Positions 1 through 9,263 are shown, counted from the first letter of the stretch. The stretch: 38,874 nucleotides of DNA from Ornithomonoglobus_A sp045532455 (GCA_045532455.1 JAZSFX010000014.1:1-38874), one strand, 5' to 3'. Program-made: numbers and translations. The notes: a model not told the origin generated them from the sequence alone.

Positions 1-330
1 TTTATAATATATGGCTATGTTATTCTCGCTTTCCTGCACGTCTACTCTATAGCAATACGGTGATAGCTCATCGCAGATATACTTTGCCATGTTCTCTGCG
101 GTGGGATTAAAGTCAACCACTTCGTTTATTACCTTGTGGTCGAATTTATCCAGTATCTTATTTTTGATATGTGTAAAATCCATTACCATACCATTATTAT
201 CGAGTGTTTCACTTCTTAAATACACGTCTATTATCCAGTTATGACCGTGAAGATTTGTGCATTTGGATTCATAATCGAGCGTGAGTTTGTGCGCAGCGCT
301 TATTTCTAATCTTTTTCTAACCTCATACAT
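1..330 (-). CDS. queD: 6-carboxy-tetrahydropterin synthase QueD (C-terminus cut by window edge)
   Basis: Converts 7,8-dihydroneopterin triphosphate to 6-carboxy-5,6,7,8-tetrahydropterin, an early step toward the queuosine precursor preQ0, in the cytosol. The 110 visible codons are open to the left edge, so only about the last ten residues of a usual 120-residue protein are missing. Zinc ligands are visible as His14 (in SAAHKL) and His28/His30 in LHGHN, with the likely catalytic Cys24 a few residues before. The ATG at 330 lies 11 bases after the queC stop, so it is the last visible gene of a queF-queC-queD operon. queE is not in the visible part and could lie beyond the left edge. Confidence 0.93.
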   Translation of the reverse strand, partial: MYEVRKRLEISAAHKLTLDYESKCTNLHGHNWIIDVYLRSETLDNNGMVMDFTHIKNKILDKFDHKVINEVVDFNPTAENMAKYICDELSPYCYRVDVQESENNIAIYYK

Positions 331-341
331 ATTAATCCATC

Positions 342-992
342 TCACATTTCTAAATATTCTTGGTAGCCTTTTTTTCTTAACTTGCACGCGGGGCAGTTTC
401 CACATCCGTCACCCTTTACTCCGTTATAACAGGTGAGCGTTTTATTTTTTACAATATCAATTACACCAAGCTCATCTGACATTTTCCACACCTGTGCTTT
501 TGTGAGCCACATAAGCGGAGTATGAACAACAAAATCGTAGTCCATAGCAAGATTAAGTGTTACATTAAGCGATTTTACGAATATATCTCTGCAGTCGGGG
601 TATCCCGAAAAATCTGTTTCGCACACACCCGTTACCATGTCTGTTATACCGTGAGTTTTTGCATAAATTGCGGCATAGCTTAAAAACAGAAGATTTCTGC
701 CCTCAACAAATGTGTTTGGTACTGTTCCGTCGGGCTTTTCCTCATCAACCTCTATATCGTCTCTTGTGAGAGAGTTTGCACTGAGTTCGTTTATTATTGG
801 TGTTTTTATTACCTCAAACATTACATTTTCACTCTCGCATATTTCCTTTGCACACTCAAGCTCTGCCTTGTGTCTTTGACCGTAATCAAAGCCAATGGCA
901 CTCACGTTTTCTTTGCCAAAGCGCGCTATTGCCCAATACAGACACGTTGTACTGTCCTGACCGCCACTTAATACTACCAGACACTTTCTCAT
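342..992 (-). CDS. queC: 7-cyano-7-deazaguanine synthase QueC
   Basis: Cytosolic ATP-dependent enzyme that turns 7-carboxy-7-deazaguanine into preQ0 using ammonia. The N-terminus has the PP-loop motif SGGQDS used for ATP pyrophosphate binding. The C-terminus has the zinc-binding cysteines C188, C197, C200 and C203 (CYNG...GCGNCPAC). At 216 residues it is of normal length. The ATG at 992 follows a good GGGGAG ribosome binding site, and the gene begins 12 bases after queF ends, indicating one transcript. Confidence 0.97.
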   Translation of the reverse strand: MRKCLVVLSGGQDSTTCLYWAIARFGKENVSAIGFDYGQRHKAELECAKEICESENVMFEVIKTPIINELSANSLTRDDIEVDEEKPDGTVPNTFVEGRNLLFLSYAAIYAKTHGITDMVTGVCETDFSGYPDCRDIFVKSLNVTLNLAMDYDFVVHTPLMWLTKAQVWKMSDELGVIDIVKNKTLTCYNGVKGDGCGNCPACKLRKKGYQEYLEM

Positions 993-1004
993 AACTTCTC
1001 CCCA

Positions 1005-1481
1005 TTATTTTGAACTAAGGCTCAAAAACAATCTTTCTTCTGCAATTTTTTCGTACTTTGTCCCCTCTTTGCCATAGTTTGCAAACGGATAGATGGCAAT
1101 TCCGCCTCTTGGTGTGAATATGCCCTTTACCTCGATATATTTCGGCTCCATAAGCTTTTTGAGGTCTTTCATAATGATATTTATACAATCCTCGTGGAAG
1201 TCGCCCTGATTCCTGAACCCAAAAAGATACAGCTTTAGGGACTTTGATTCCACCATTTTTTCCGACGGGATATAATTTATAATTATTCTTGCAAAGTCAG
1301 GCTGACCTGTTATCGGACACAAAGACGTGAATTCGGGACAATCAAAAGTTACCATATAGTCGTTATCGGGGTGCTTGTTTACAAAGGTTTCGAGCACTTC
1401 GGGACAATATGTGTCCGAATATTGTGTTTTTTTATTACCTAAAAGCGTAAGACCTTTTTTTTCTTCATCGTTTCTTGGCAT
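1005..1481 (-). CDS. queF: NADPH-dependent 7-cyano-7-deazaguanine reductase QueF (short type)
   Basis: Reduces the nitrile of preQ0 to the primary amine preQ1, which tRNA-guanine transglycosylase then inserts into tRNA. The 158-residue length and T-fold sequence fit the unimodular QueF type. Cys55 in SLCPITGQPDF is the expected thioimide-forming nucleophile and Asp62 the proton donor, at the same residue numbers known for the Bacillus subtilis enzyme. The ESKSLKLY stretch is the NADPH/substrate region typical of the family. First gene of the que operon, with an AAAGGA ribosome binding site and a clear promoter upstream. No preQ1 riboswitch consensus was recognised in the leader. Confidence 0.96.
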   Translation of the reverse strand: MPRNDEEKKGLTLLGNKKTQYSDTYCPEVLETFVNKHPDNDYMVTFDCPEFTSLCPITGQPDFARIIINYIPSEKMVESKSLKLYLFGFRNQGDFHEDCINIIMKDLKKLMEPKYIEVKGIFTPRGGIAIYPFANYGKEGTKYEKIAEERLFLSLSSK

Positions 1482-1533
1482 AACAAAAATCCTTTCATCT
1501 ACCCAAATCTAACAAAATATTTACTCATTATAT

Positions 1534-1562
1534 ATTATACCATACTTTTTCTCACTTGTGAA
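1534..1562 (-). promoter_or_regulatory. Sigma-A type promoter of queF-queC-queD
   Basis: Reading the minus strand, TTCACA at 1562-1557 is separated by 17 bases from a perfect TATAAT at 1539-1534. The queF start codon is about 50 bases further on, leaving a short leader. Confidence 0.75.
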
Positions 1563-1612
1563 TACACTTTTTTACTAAAACAGAGTAAATATATTGCCAA
1601 TTTTTACATAAT

Positions 1613-3421
1613 TTAATCACAAATTTTAAAATAGTCGTATTCTACCACGAAATCGTTCACTCTTCGAGTGTCTTTTATATGTTTATTTATACTATCGATA
1701 TAATCATTTTTTTGGTCATCATTGGGATTAAATTTGGTTTTTCCGTCATACCAGCGACCATCAGAAAAATATACCAAGCCGCCATCATCCGAAAAGGCAT
1801 CGCTACCCATATACGTGTTCATTTTTTGTAATCCAAAAAGATTTTCCAATGTCGGCGTAATATCAACCGTCGACGTAACCTTTTCTACCTTTTTACTCTC
1901 CATTCCCTTGCAGTATATAAAGAACGGTGTTTTTTCCAAAATCTCACTGCCCATCTTTATACTCTCGTTCATTAAAAGCTCTTTATCGTTAATTCCGTAC
2001 GCGTAGTGGTCGGTATATGCTACTATCACAGTTTCCTCAGCAATACCCTCCTCCTCAAGTTTTTGATTTAAAAGTTTAAAAAATTTGTCTGTATCGTGAG
2101 CAAGAAGTCGCAGAGTTTCTATTTCGCTATCACCTTTATATCTATCGGGGTAATACTCGCGTATGCCCTTTAACTTGTTATCAGGTGTGTTGTACGGAAG
2201 ATGAGCAGAATATGTTATAAAATACGTCATAAACGGACTTTCAGGAACAATTAACGAGCTTACTTTTTCATCTCGCATTGCATCGGAATCTATAACACAT
2301 TTTTCTATGCTCATATAATCCATAAGGCAGTAATAGTTATCGTATCCCCATTTTTTATACATTGCCTCTCTGTTATAAAAATGCCTTGAATTAAAATGTA
2401 TTGCGGAGGTTTTGTAGCCTTTGTTTTTAAGTCTGTTTGCTATAGTCTGCGGATACACATTTTTTGTATACAGACTTGCCGAGCTTGCAGTGCTTGGACA
2501 GTAAAATCCCGTGTTCGCGCCAAATTCACTGTTGAAGGTATAGCCTGTGCCCATATTGGGAGAAAAATGATTTGCAAAGTTTATACCCTCCTCCATCATT
2601 CGTTTGATTTCGGGTGTGTATTCATCTGTTATTAAAAAATCGTCTATGCTTTCCATAAGCACAAATATTATATTTTTACCCTCAAGAATACCTGTCATTT
2701 CGTTGTCTGTACCGATTTTGAAATAACTTTTTGCAAATTCTTTTTCGGCTTGTATATCGGTATTGTCCTTTTCGAAAAGTTTTTTAACGCTTTTTGCACT
2801 GTACTGATACAAACCCGAAGTGTAGAGTGATTTTTTAGAATCACGGTATTCGTTATATATAAGGGCAGGCTTTTGCCATACCTCCCACGCACCTGCTTTT
2901 ATCTCTCTTTTTGCAATATTCTGAAAAACTCCGTCTGTTATGACAATACCTATTACGCAAAAAACAAGCACGACCGCTTTATATTTTTTAAAGCCAAATG
3001 ACGAGAATTTACCAACCACAAAAATGCAGACACCAATAAGCAGTGCAAAGACCAACAAAGCAAGCGGTGAAGCATAGTCAAATATAATATTTATATATTC
3101 TATGCCCTCGCCTACCATTGCAATATCGCCGACCCACAAAAACTGCTTGAATACACAATGGTATATATAGTTCGAAAAGCACCACACCGCACTGATTATT
3201 AAAATGAGCGCATACACTATACGACCCACCGTTTTGGGAAGTATAAGACAAAATGTGCATATGAGAGTTATCCACAATACGTTGAATATAATTGGCATCA
3301 CATCACCCAAAACGCCCTCGAGAGTTGTTTTACCTACATAAAAACGTAAGAATACATCAAAAATCACAAATGGCAGTGCCATCAATATAGACAGTAAAAT
3401 TTTTGTTATTTTTTTAAGCAT
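1613..3421 (-). CDS. LtaS-like sulfatase-fold phosphoglycerol transferase, membrane-bound
   Basis: Polytopic membrane protein with an extracytoplasmic sulfatase-fold domain, as in lipoteichoic acid synthases and related glycerol phosphate transferases that move glycerol-1-phosphate from phosphatidylglycerol onto a polymer or glycan. About five hydrophobic helices occupy residues 1-165. The catalytic domain begins near residue 248, with metal-binding Glu257 (LMES) and likely nucleophile Thr295 (GYTFNSEF, compare the GKTSD-EF pattern of LtaS), and a TDH metal motif near residue 470. At 602 residues it is near LtaS length. The ATG lies inside the last codons of the upstream glycosyltransferase gene (16-base overlap) behind GGGGAGG, so the two are translationally coupled. 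The acceptor could be lipoteichoic acid, a glycolipid or a surface glycan; sequence alone does not decide. Confidence 0.85.
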   Translation of the reverse strand: MLKKITKILLSILMALPFVIFDVFLRFYVGKTTLEGVLGDVMPIIFNVLWITLICTFCLILPKTVGRIVYALILIISAVWCFSNYIYHCVFKQFLWVGDIAMVGEGIEYINIIFDYASPLALLVFALLIGVCIFVVGKFSSFGFKKYKAVVLVFCVIGIVITDGVFQNIAKREIKAGAWEVWQKPALIYNEYRDSKKSLYTSGLYQYSAKSVKKLFEKDNTDIQAEKEFAKSYFKIGTDNEMTGILEGKNIIFVLMESIDDFLITDEYTPEIKRMMEEGINFANHFSPNMGTGYTFNSEFGANTGFYCPSTASSASLYTKNVYPQTIANRLKNKGYKTSAIHFNSRHFYNREAMYKKWGYDNYYCLMDYMSIEKCVIDSDAMRDEKVSSLIVPESPFMTYFITYSAHLPYNTPDNKLKGIREYYPDRYKGDSEIETLRLLAHDTDKFFKLLNQKLEEEGIAEETVIVAYTDHYAYGINDKELLMNESIKMGSEILEKTPFFIYCKGMESKKVEKVTSTVDITPTLENLFGLQKMNTYMGSDAFSDDGGLVYFSDGRWYDGKTKFNPNDDQKNDYIDSINKHIKDTRRVNDFVVEYDYFKICD

Positions 3422-4821
3422 TTAAGCCTCCCCATAAGTTCACACAGAGTTTCTATACCCTGTACAGACATAAATATAAACACCCACAAAACTATATACG
3501 AATATCTTGGTTGTGTTTCGAAAACAAGCAAAAACAACCCGAAGCCACACACAAGCAAATGCAGTAATGTAGGGTGTTTTTCTTGTCTTTTTAACAACGA
3601 AATAAGAGATAACACAAGTATGGTGCAATACACCAATTGCGAGGCAAAGTCTATGGGATATTTATATTTTAGATTTGTTCTCATAAATGCCCAGAATGAG
3701 CCATTGCAATCACCGTATGACCATTGGTTTATGAATTTATCAAAGAAGAACTTTGCCAATTCATTCGGAGTTCTTTCTCCTAATCTGCTCTCTATTATTT
3801 GTATGCACTGTGTATTAAAATCATCATCGGTATAATGTTCTTCTACAAATGTTGCGTCTTCTTCGTTCCACGCGCCCTTGCTTTCTATATTAAGACCTTT
3901 TAAAACGTATGTTATGCCCGATTCTGTACCGTTCCATAAATGGTGCTCTGTAATTCCGATTAACCGCAGAGGAACACTCACCAAAACCATAACCGCCACC
4001 ATAATTGCTATAATTGCCGATATTATCCTGATACGGCATTTAACCTTGTGAAGACACAGTGCTATAAGCATTGCAACAACAAAAATTGCGCCTACACCCC
4101 TGAACAAATGTGATATTCCAAGCATTACTCCGCAAAGTATTACGTTCTTTTTTGAAGTTTTACCGTTTAATATTTTACAGAAATACAAAACTGAAACAAG
4201 CAAAAAAGGAATTGCAATATTTTCGGTACAAAATGTGCTTACGTATGCAATAAACGGCGGAAAAACACTCGCCATAAACGCAGTAAAGAGTTGTACTTTT
4301 TCTCTCTTTACAAAATACAGAGAGATTTTATAAATCATATACACATTAAAAACCGATAATATGAGCGAAACAACCTTCATTGCAATTAAATCGTATGCAC
4401 CAAAAATCAGGTGTATAAATGTCATATACACAACTGTTGTGGTAAGGTGCGGATATCTTGCAAAATAAGACACTCCCCACATACCCGAGAAATCACCCTG
4501 CGCAATTTCCTTTGCCGTGGTGTACATTGTTTCGTAATCGGATACGGGCACTGACGGGACTGATATTATCCATATTAGCCGTATAATAAATGCAATACCC
4601 AAAATGAATGCAAGTTTTTTTTGGATGGTTAATTTTTTGCAGAAAATAATGCATACACCAATAATTGTTGCAACAAAAAAACACACGAGCATTTGTATTC
4701 CGTAGCCATCTACCACAAGATTATAATAGCCCATACGCAAAAATCTTATTGAATTCATTATTACCACAAATAACGGAATTAAAAGTGCATAGCGCAAAAT
4801 TCCCATCAGTTTATTACTCAT
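3406..4821 (-). CDS. Polytopic membrane glycosyltransferase, GT39/ArnT-like (GT-C fold)
   Basis: Multi-spanning protein of 471 residues with about ten or more hydrophobic helices. The first extracytoplasmic loop carries an acidic SDYETMY stretch followed by a YFARYPH segment, which resembles the GT-C glycosyltransferases that use polyprenyl-phosphate sugars (mannosyltransferase/ArnT superfamily). It is expected to glycosylate a lipid, polymer or protein on the outer face of the membrane. It overlaps the LtaS-like gene, so both probably act on one cell-envelope polymer. A ribosome binding site AAGGAG lies 12 bases before the ATG. Family-level assignment only; the sugar donor and acceptor are unknown. 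Confidence 0.72.
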   Translation of the reverse strand: MSNKLMGILRYALLIPLFVVIMNSIRFLRMGYYNLVVDGYGIQMLVCFFVATIIGVCIIFCKKLTIQKKLAFILGIAFIIRLIWIISVPSVPVSDYETMYTTAKEIAQGDFSGMWGVSYFARYPHLTTTVVYMTFIHLIFGAYDLIAMKVVSLILSVFNVYMIYKISLYFVKREKVQLFTAFMASVFPPFIAYVSTFCTENIAIPFLLVSVLYFCKILNGKTSKKNVILCGVMLGISHLFRGVGAIFVVAMLIALCLHKVKCRIRIISAIIAIMVAVMVLVSVPLRLIGITEHHLWNGTESGITYVLKGLNIESKGAWNEEDATFVEEHYTDDDFNTQCIQIIESRLGERTPNELAKFFFDKFINQWSYGDCNGSFWAFMRTNLKYKYPIDFASQLVYCTILVLSLISLLKRQEKHPTLLHLLVCGFGLFLLVFETQPRYSYIVLWVFIFMSVQGIETLCELMGRLKCLKK

Positions 4822-4920
4822 TTTAAGTTATTTCTCCTTTATCTATGTACGCAGTAAAAATCACAACTACATAAAATGAAACATATTATATACAAAAAAA
4901 AGATTTTGTAGGTGATTTAT

Positions 4921-5403
4921 ATGTTTAAAAATTCTATAGTAAATATCAAAGCAAAGCCTTATGCTTTTGCAAGAATAAAGGGTAGCGATGAATATCCGCG
5001 AATTAACGGTATTGCTTACTTTTATAAGGTACAGGCGGGTGTGCTGGTTTCGTTGCACCTGAATGGATTACCTGTATCTGATGACATTTGCAAAAAACCA
5101 ATATTTGCAGTTCATATCCACAGTGGCACAAGTTGCACGGGCAACAACGACGACCCGTTTGCAGATGCTATGACGCACTATAATCCCAACGATTGCCCTC
5201 ATCCTTACCACGCAGGCGATTTGCCACCTATATTCGGTGCCAATGGTCTTGGTTTTTCTGCTTTTCTTACAAACAGATTTTCCGCGGAAAAAATAATAGG
5301 AAAAACCATTATTGTTCACTCCTCACCCGATGACTTTACAACTCAACCATCCGGCAATTCCGGCACAAAAATTGCTTGCGGTGTGATTTCACTTGCGAAG
5401 TAA
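4921..5403 (+). CDS. Cu/Zn superoxide dismutase family protein, no signal peptide
   Basis: 160-residue protein of the Cu/Zn superoxide dismutase family. Expected metal ligands are all visible: His65 and His67 (FAVHIHSG), His85 (THYNP), His94, His97 and Asp100 (HPYHAGD), and His133 (IIVHSSPDDF); Cys72 and Cys153 match the conserved disulfide pair. The start was put at ATG 4921 because AGGTGAT lies 5 to 11 bases before it; an in-frame GTG at 4912 falls within that binding site. Unlike most bacterial members there is no signal peptide or lipobox, so it appears cytosolic, which is odd for this fold. Single gene, divergent from the envelope operon, closed by a strong hairpin. Confidence 0.9.
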   Translation: MFKNSIVNIKAKPYAFARIKGSDEYPRINGIAYFYKVQAGVLVSLHLNGLPVSDDICKKPIFAVHIHSGTSCTGNNDDPFADAMTHYNPNDCPHPYHAGDLPPIFGANGLGFSAFLTNRFSAEKIIGKTIIVHSSPDDFTTQPSGNSGTKIACGVISLAK

Positions 5404-5489
5404 ACTTCGCATCTTCACTCACTCGCAGGGGTAAACTCATTATAACATATCCTCTTTTTTAAGTCAATAAATTATTTTTTAAATTCTAA

Positions 5490-5517
5490 GGGGGCTGTCG
5501 CAAATGCGACAACCCCC
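5490..5517. terminator. Strong hairpin terminator between convergent genes
   Basis: GGGGG(C)TGTCGCA pairs with TGCGACA(A)CCCCC around a two-base loop, followed by TTT on the plus strand and an AT-rich stretch on the minus strand. It can close the dismutase gene from the left and the SLH gene from the right. Confidence 0.85.
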
Positions 5518-5544
5518 TTTGTTGCTAGTGTATTTTTTACTTAT

Positions 5545-5685
5545 TTAATTAAATACTACACAGTCAGCAAGTGTTCCACCATTTTGCACAACATCTGCCT
5601 GGCCATAGCCCGTAGCAGTTGTAGTTGTGTCAACATCGTCAGATATTACAACAGATGCGCCAATAGCTATCACCGTGCTCAGTTC
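5545..5685 (-). pseudogene. Detached C-terminal codons of the SLH protein, after an in-frame TAA
   Basis: Directly in frame after the TAA that ends the SLH gene (5686-5688) there are 46 sense codons, then a second TAA at 5545-5547, and 28 bases later the terminator hairpin. The peptide begins ELSTVIAIGASVV and ends LADCVVFN; it is rich in V, T, G and D like the beta-helix it follows. No ribosome binding site or convincing start of its own is seen. It looks like the former end of the surface protein, cut off by a nonsense change, or a read-through extension. Confidence 0.55.
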
Positions 5686-8600
5686 TTAATCGGTTTCAAT
5701 AATAACGCCGCCATCTTGTGTATCATAAAGTTCATCTCCAATTAACGCTTTAAACTCGCCATCTTCAGCATTTAACTCAATAGTATCAATATCAACAAAG
5801 CCGTTGCTTATACCAGTTCCGGGTTCCCATACATAAAGAGCATCCTCCTGGTCGCCTGCTGTACGGTTAATTCTATTTCCTCCGCCATTAATAACCAAAT
5901 TACTGTTTCCATAGTCGCATGTCATCTGAATGGCGTAAACAGGCTTTCCATTATCCTCGGTCTTGTTTATAGTGTTATTCTTAAAGTTGATCTCTGCATT
6001 GTTTGCCGTCAACTGAGCCGCATAGCGATATGGATTATTGAAAGTACACTCTTCAATATTAGCATTTGCTGTCAACTGCAGTGGACGATAACCGTTTGCA
6101 TTAAAAGTACATTTTCTAAGATTAACCGTTGTCTGTTCGTCTGTGTCCCACCAAGTAACAATTCCCGAATCTTTCTTAAGTTCAAAGGTAACATCCTCAA
6201 AATTCACTGTTGCAGTACCCCATACGCTGACAGCATTATTTCTGGACTTAGAATTACCCTCAGATGTAGCATTTTCATTGGTAATTGTGATACCCTTAAC
6301 CGTCAGTTCCCCGCTGTTGGCAAAAAACTGTCCATCAAAAGTAACTTCGGCATTTTTAGCAGGTAAAATTGTAATATTTTTATTGTTGTTGATGCTTATC
6401 TGGGGCACAACATATTCGCCTGTCTGCAAATAGATTATTGTCTCAGCGTTCGCTTCTGTATTTTCAATAGTGCTCACCAAATCGGCTGCATCTGAAACGT
6501 TTGCAACCCTTACTCCGTCTATAGTAACAATACCATCAACCAGAAGGTATGGTGTGGTTCCTGTTACATAATCAGTCACAGGATTGATATCCTCACTATT
6601 CCAGATACTATCAGCGATTTCAACGATGTCTGCACCGGTAATTTTCACAAATTCTTCAGGGGCTGCTTCGTTTATCATTGTGTTTCCTGTAAATGTAACA
6701 ACCTTTGTAACATCCTCAGTATCAGCAAACGCAGCACGCAAAGCACGACCTTCATCGCCTACACCCCAGTTAACCAAGATATTATCTGTGATAGTAACGG
6801 CACCTGAATTATCAGGGTTGCCGGCTTTCTTTTGAATGAGAATAGAATTGTGGTTTGTATTTTCAATATGGTTGCCTGTTACTGTAACTGTATAAGGATT
6901 ACGCAGATTAATGCCTGCTTTACCGCTTTCGGTAACACCTTTTATATAGTTATTTTTAACTATTACCAAGCCTTCCTGACCATCATATTCCTGATCAAGA
7001 ACGGTTATTGCATCGTCTTCTGCAATATCAATGAATTTATTGTTTTCGATAACAACATTTGTCTGGTCTGCAACAGTAAGACCCTTGCTCTTAAAGGTAA
7101 TACCCTTGACAGTAATTGTATGATTACGTGTTCTGCTATCATCATAACCCAAATACATACCGCCTGTCAAAACAGTACCGCTATCCGACGCCGAGCTTGA
7201 GGGGTTGCTTGCATAGTTTGCGCCAAGAATTGTTATACTCTTCTCCAAAGTGTGAGTACTGTCCCCACTCCATGGAGAAATCGATTCTGCAATTTCTCCA
7301 GGAAGAACATTGATTACAGCACCGTCTGCTGCGTCTTCGATTGCGGCACTAAGCGAGCTGTATGTGGTACTTCCAATAGCTGCAACAACCGGCTTTTGCT
7401 CATCGTCTTCAGTCATTGTCGCCACTTTTACAGTTACCGTCACATCATCCGCTACAGTATTTAACTCTACAACAACATCATCGCCGCTATCGATTCTGCC
7501 AACAACAGTTCCTGCATTGGGAGTCTTGTAGCCATAGTTCTCGGTCTTGGTCTGGTCTGCAACAACAGTGACGCTTGTTACTTCGTTTCCGCGTACTGTT
7601 GCGGATAAAGTCGGAATAGTATTTACCATGCCGACAACGCCGCCAATATCACGATAACCTGCAAGTGTAACATCTTCAACTGTATTTTCTTTAAGAATTC
7701 CGGCGGGCTCAGCCGACAAGTAACCAACAATACCGCCAACCTTGTCACCATTGTCATAAACACCATCACTAACTTCATTGGGGATTGCGGTAATTGTAGC
7801 ATTCTTTACTGTACATCCGCTTATTTCACCGTAAGCATAGCCCGCAATGCCGCCGACATAGTGATTTCCTGTGATGCTAGCAGTATCAAGAACTATATTC
7901 TTGATTGTTCCAACAACACTTCCAAACAAACCGACACATTCGGTACCGCTTGTCTCAAGATTGGATACGGTATTGCCCTGTCCGTCAAATATTCCTCTAA
8001 AGGTAGTCCCTGTGCCAACAGGAGTCCATACAACCCCTGTTAAATCAACATCGTCTTCCAACACAACAGTTTTGCCGCCGAAATCATCTCCGCCATTGAC
8101 GAGTGCTGCCCAGTTTGTTAATTCGGCAGCTGTTGCAATATGATACTTGCCGTCTGTATATCCACAAACACCGCAAGGATTGTCAAGAGTCAATGTACAT
8201 TCTTCTGTTACAACACTTCCGCATCTGCAACTTTTGCTGTGAGTGCCATCATTGTTGGGAGTCCATACTCCGTAGCTGTGTGAGTGTGAACCTCCTCCGC
8301 CACCGCCGGCAACAGTGGTTTTTTTCCATTGCGCGTAAAGGGTTAGATCTTTGTCAACAGGAGTGGAAAAATCGAATTTTTCGCCGCCATCTTTTTCAGT
8401 ATACCATCCAAGGAAACTATAACCAGAGCGTACGGCTTTATTAGGTTCTTCTACCGTATTGCCCGCTTCTGTTTCAATTGTTTTATAGGTACCTTTGTTT
8501 GAGTAATTTAACTCGAATGTTACAGTGTATGTATCTTTTTGTTCGGGATTTACAGGCGCATCAGAAGGGTTGATGATTCTGTATAAAATCACAGCCAGCT

Positions 8601-9192
8601 GCGCACGAGTTGCATTGCCCTGTGGAGCCAAAGTTGCGTCGTCCATACCGCCAATTACGCCCTGTGCAATTGCCCATTTAAAAGCATCTGCTGCATAATC
8701 GCTGATTTTGTCTGCATCGGTAAAACTACCGAGGTCAACATTGCTTTCATCATATAACTTATCATCAGAATAACGATATAAAATTGTAGCAAGCTGCTCA
8801 CGGGTAATATAGTCATCCGGACCAAACTTACCGTCACCGTAGCCAAGTACGATGTTATTTTTTACAGCCCATAAAACAGCATCAGCATAATATGCGTCCT
8901 GATTAACGTCAGAAAACTCAATCACGCCGCCAACTTCGGGGTTACCCGATAAGTGCCACAAAACAGTAACTATCATTCCGCGTGTGGTGCTGTCATTTGG
9001 TGCAAAAGATGTATCACTGATTCCGTTCATAAGATTTTCACTTTTTACGTAAAAAACCTCGTCATAGAACCAATCATCTGCCTTTACATCGTCAAAGATA
9101 GACTGGTTTGTTGCAAACACACTAACTGAAAAAGATGTCAGTATCATGCACACGACTAATAAACCCGCCAAAATTCTTTTCTTAATCTTCAT
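5686..9192 (-). CDS. SLH-domain surface protein with GLUG-like and beta-helix repeats
   Basis: Secreted cell-surface protein of 1168 residues. Residues 1-27 form a signal peptide (KIKKR, hydrophobic core, VFA cleavage site). Three S-layer homology domains follow at roughly 30-75, 95-140 and 155-200 (FDDVKADDWFY, FSDVNQDAYYADAV, FTDADKISDYAADAF), which bind pyruvylated wall polymer. Next come an InlB/Flg_new type repeat ending GYSFLGWYTEKDGG...LYAQW, a six-glycine linker with His-rich and Cys-rich stretches, GLUG-like repeats (VGGIAGY, VGGIVGYL), and long right-handed beta-helix repeats of pectate-lyase/parallel beta-helix style to the C-terminus. The start was set at 9192 (GGGAGGA, 7 bases upstream); the longer open frame would run across the promoter. 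Ligand unknown; adhesin or glycan binding are possibilities. Confidence 0.88.
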   Translation of the reverse strand: MKIKKRILAGLLVVCMILTSFSVSVFATNQSIFDDVKADDWFYDEVFYVKSENLMNGISDTSFAPNDSTTRGMIVTVLWHLSGNPEVGGVIEFSDVNQDAYYADAVLWAVKNNIVLGYGDGKFGPDDYITREQLATILYRYSDDKLYDESNVDLGSFTDADKISDYAADAFKWAIAQGVIGGMDDATLAPQGNATRAQLAVILYRIINPSDAPVNPEQKDTYTVTFELNYSNKGTYKTIETEAGNTVEEPNKAVRSGYSFLGWYTEKDGGEKFDFSTPVDKDLTLYAQWKKTTVAGGGGGGSHSHSYGVWTPNNDGTHSKSCRCGSVVTEECTLTLDNPCGVCGYTDGKYHIATAAELTNWAALVNGGDDFGGKTVVLEDDVDLTGVVWTPVGTGTTFRGIFDGQGNTVSNLETSGTECVGLFGSVVGTIKNIVLDTASITGNHYVGGIAGYAYGEISGCTVKNATITAIPNEVSDGVYDNGDKVGGIVGYLSAEPAGILKENTVEDVTLAGYRDIGGVVGMVNTIPTLSATVRGNEVTSVTVVADQTKTENYGYKTPNAGTVVGRIDSGDDVVVELNTVADDVTVTVKVATMTEDDEQKPVVAAIGSTTYSSLSAAIEDAADGAVINVLPGEIAESISPWSGDSTHTLEKSITILGANYASNPSSSASDSGTVLTGGMYLGYDDSRTRNHTITVKGITFKSKGLTVADQTNVVIENNKFIDIAEDDAITVLDQEYDGQEGLVIVKNNYIKGVTESGKAGINLRNPYTVTVTGNHIENTNHNSILIQKKAGNPDNSGAVTITDNILVNWGVGDEGRALRAAFADTEDVTKVVTFTGNTMINEAAPEEFVKITGADIVEIADSIWNSEDINPVTDYVTGTTPYLLVDGIVTIDGVRVANVSDAADLVSTIENTEANAETIIYLQTGEYVVPQISINNNKNITILPAKNAEVTFDGQFFANSGELTVKGITITNENATSEGNSKSRNNAVSVWGTATVNFEDVTFELKKDSGIVTWWDTDEQTTVNLRKCTFNANGYRPLQLTANANIEECTFNNPYRYAAQLTANNAEINFKNNTINKTEDNGKPVYAIQMTCDYGNSNLVINGGGNRINRTAGDQEDALYVWEPGTGISNGFVDIDTIELNAEDGEFKALIGDELYDTQDGGVIIETD

Positions 9193-9234
9193 TACATATT
9201 CCTCCCAGAGTATTTTTGTGTTGTATACATCTAA

Positions 9235-9263
9235 ATTATACATCAAATCCGTTGCCTTGTCAA
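9235..9263 (-). promoter_or_regulatory. Consensus promoter of the SLH surface protein gene
   Basis: Minus strand TTGACA (9263-9258), 17-base spacer, TATAAT (9240-9235): a perfect match to the sigma-A consensus. The start codon is 43 bases downstream. Confidence 0.9.

Noticed and set aside
1482..1560. preQ1 riboswitch ahead of queF
   Set aside because: Only a promoter and a short AT-rich leader were seen; no preQ1 aptamer consensus.
4822..4911. Promoters in the gap between the glycosyltransferase and dismutase genes
   Set aside because: Several TATAAT-like strings exist in this AT-rich gap, but none has a convincing -35 partner at the right distance.
4912..4920. GTG start for the dismutase
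   Set aside because: It lies inside the AGGTGAT ribosome binding site that serves the ATG at 4921.
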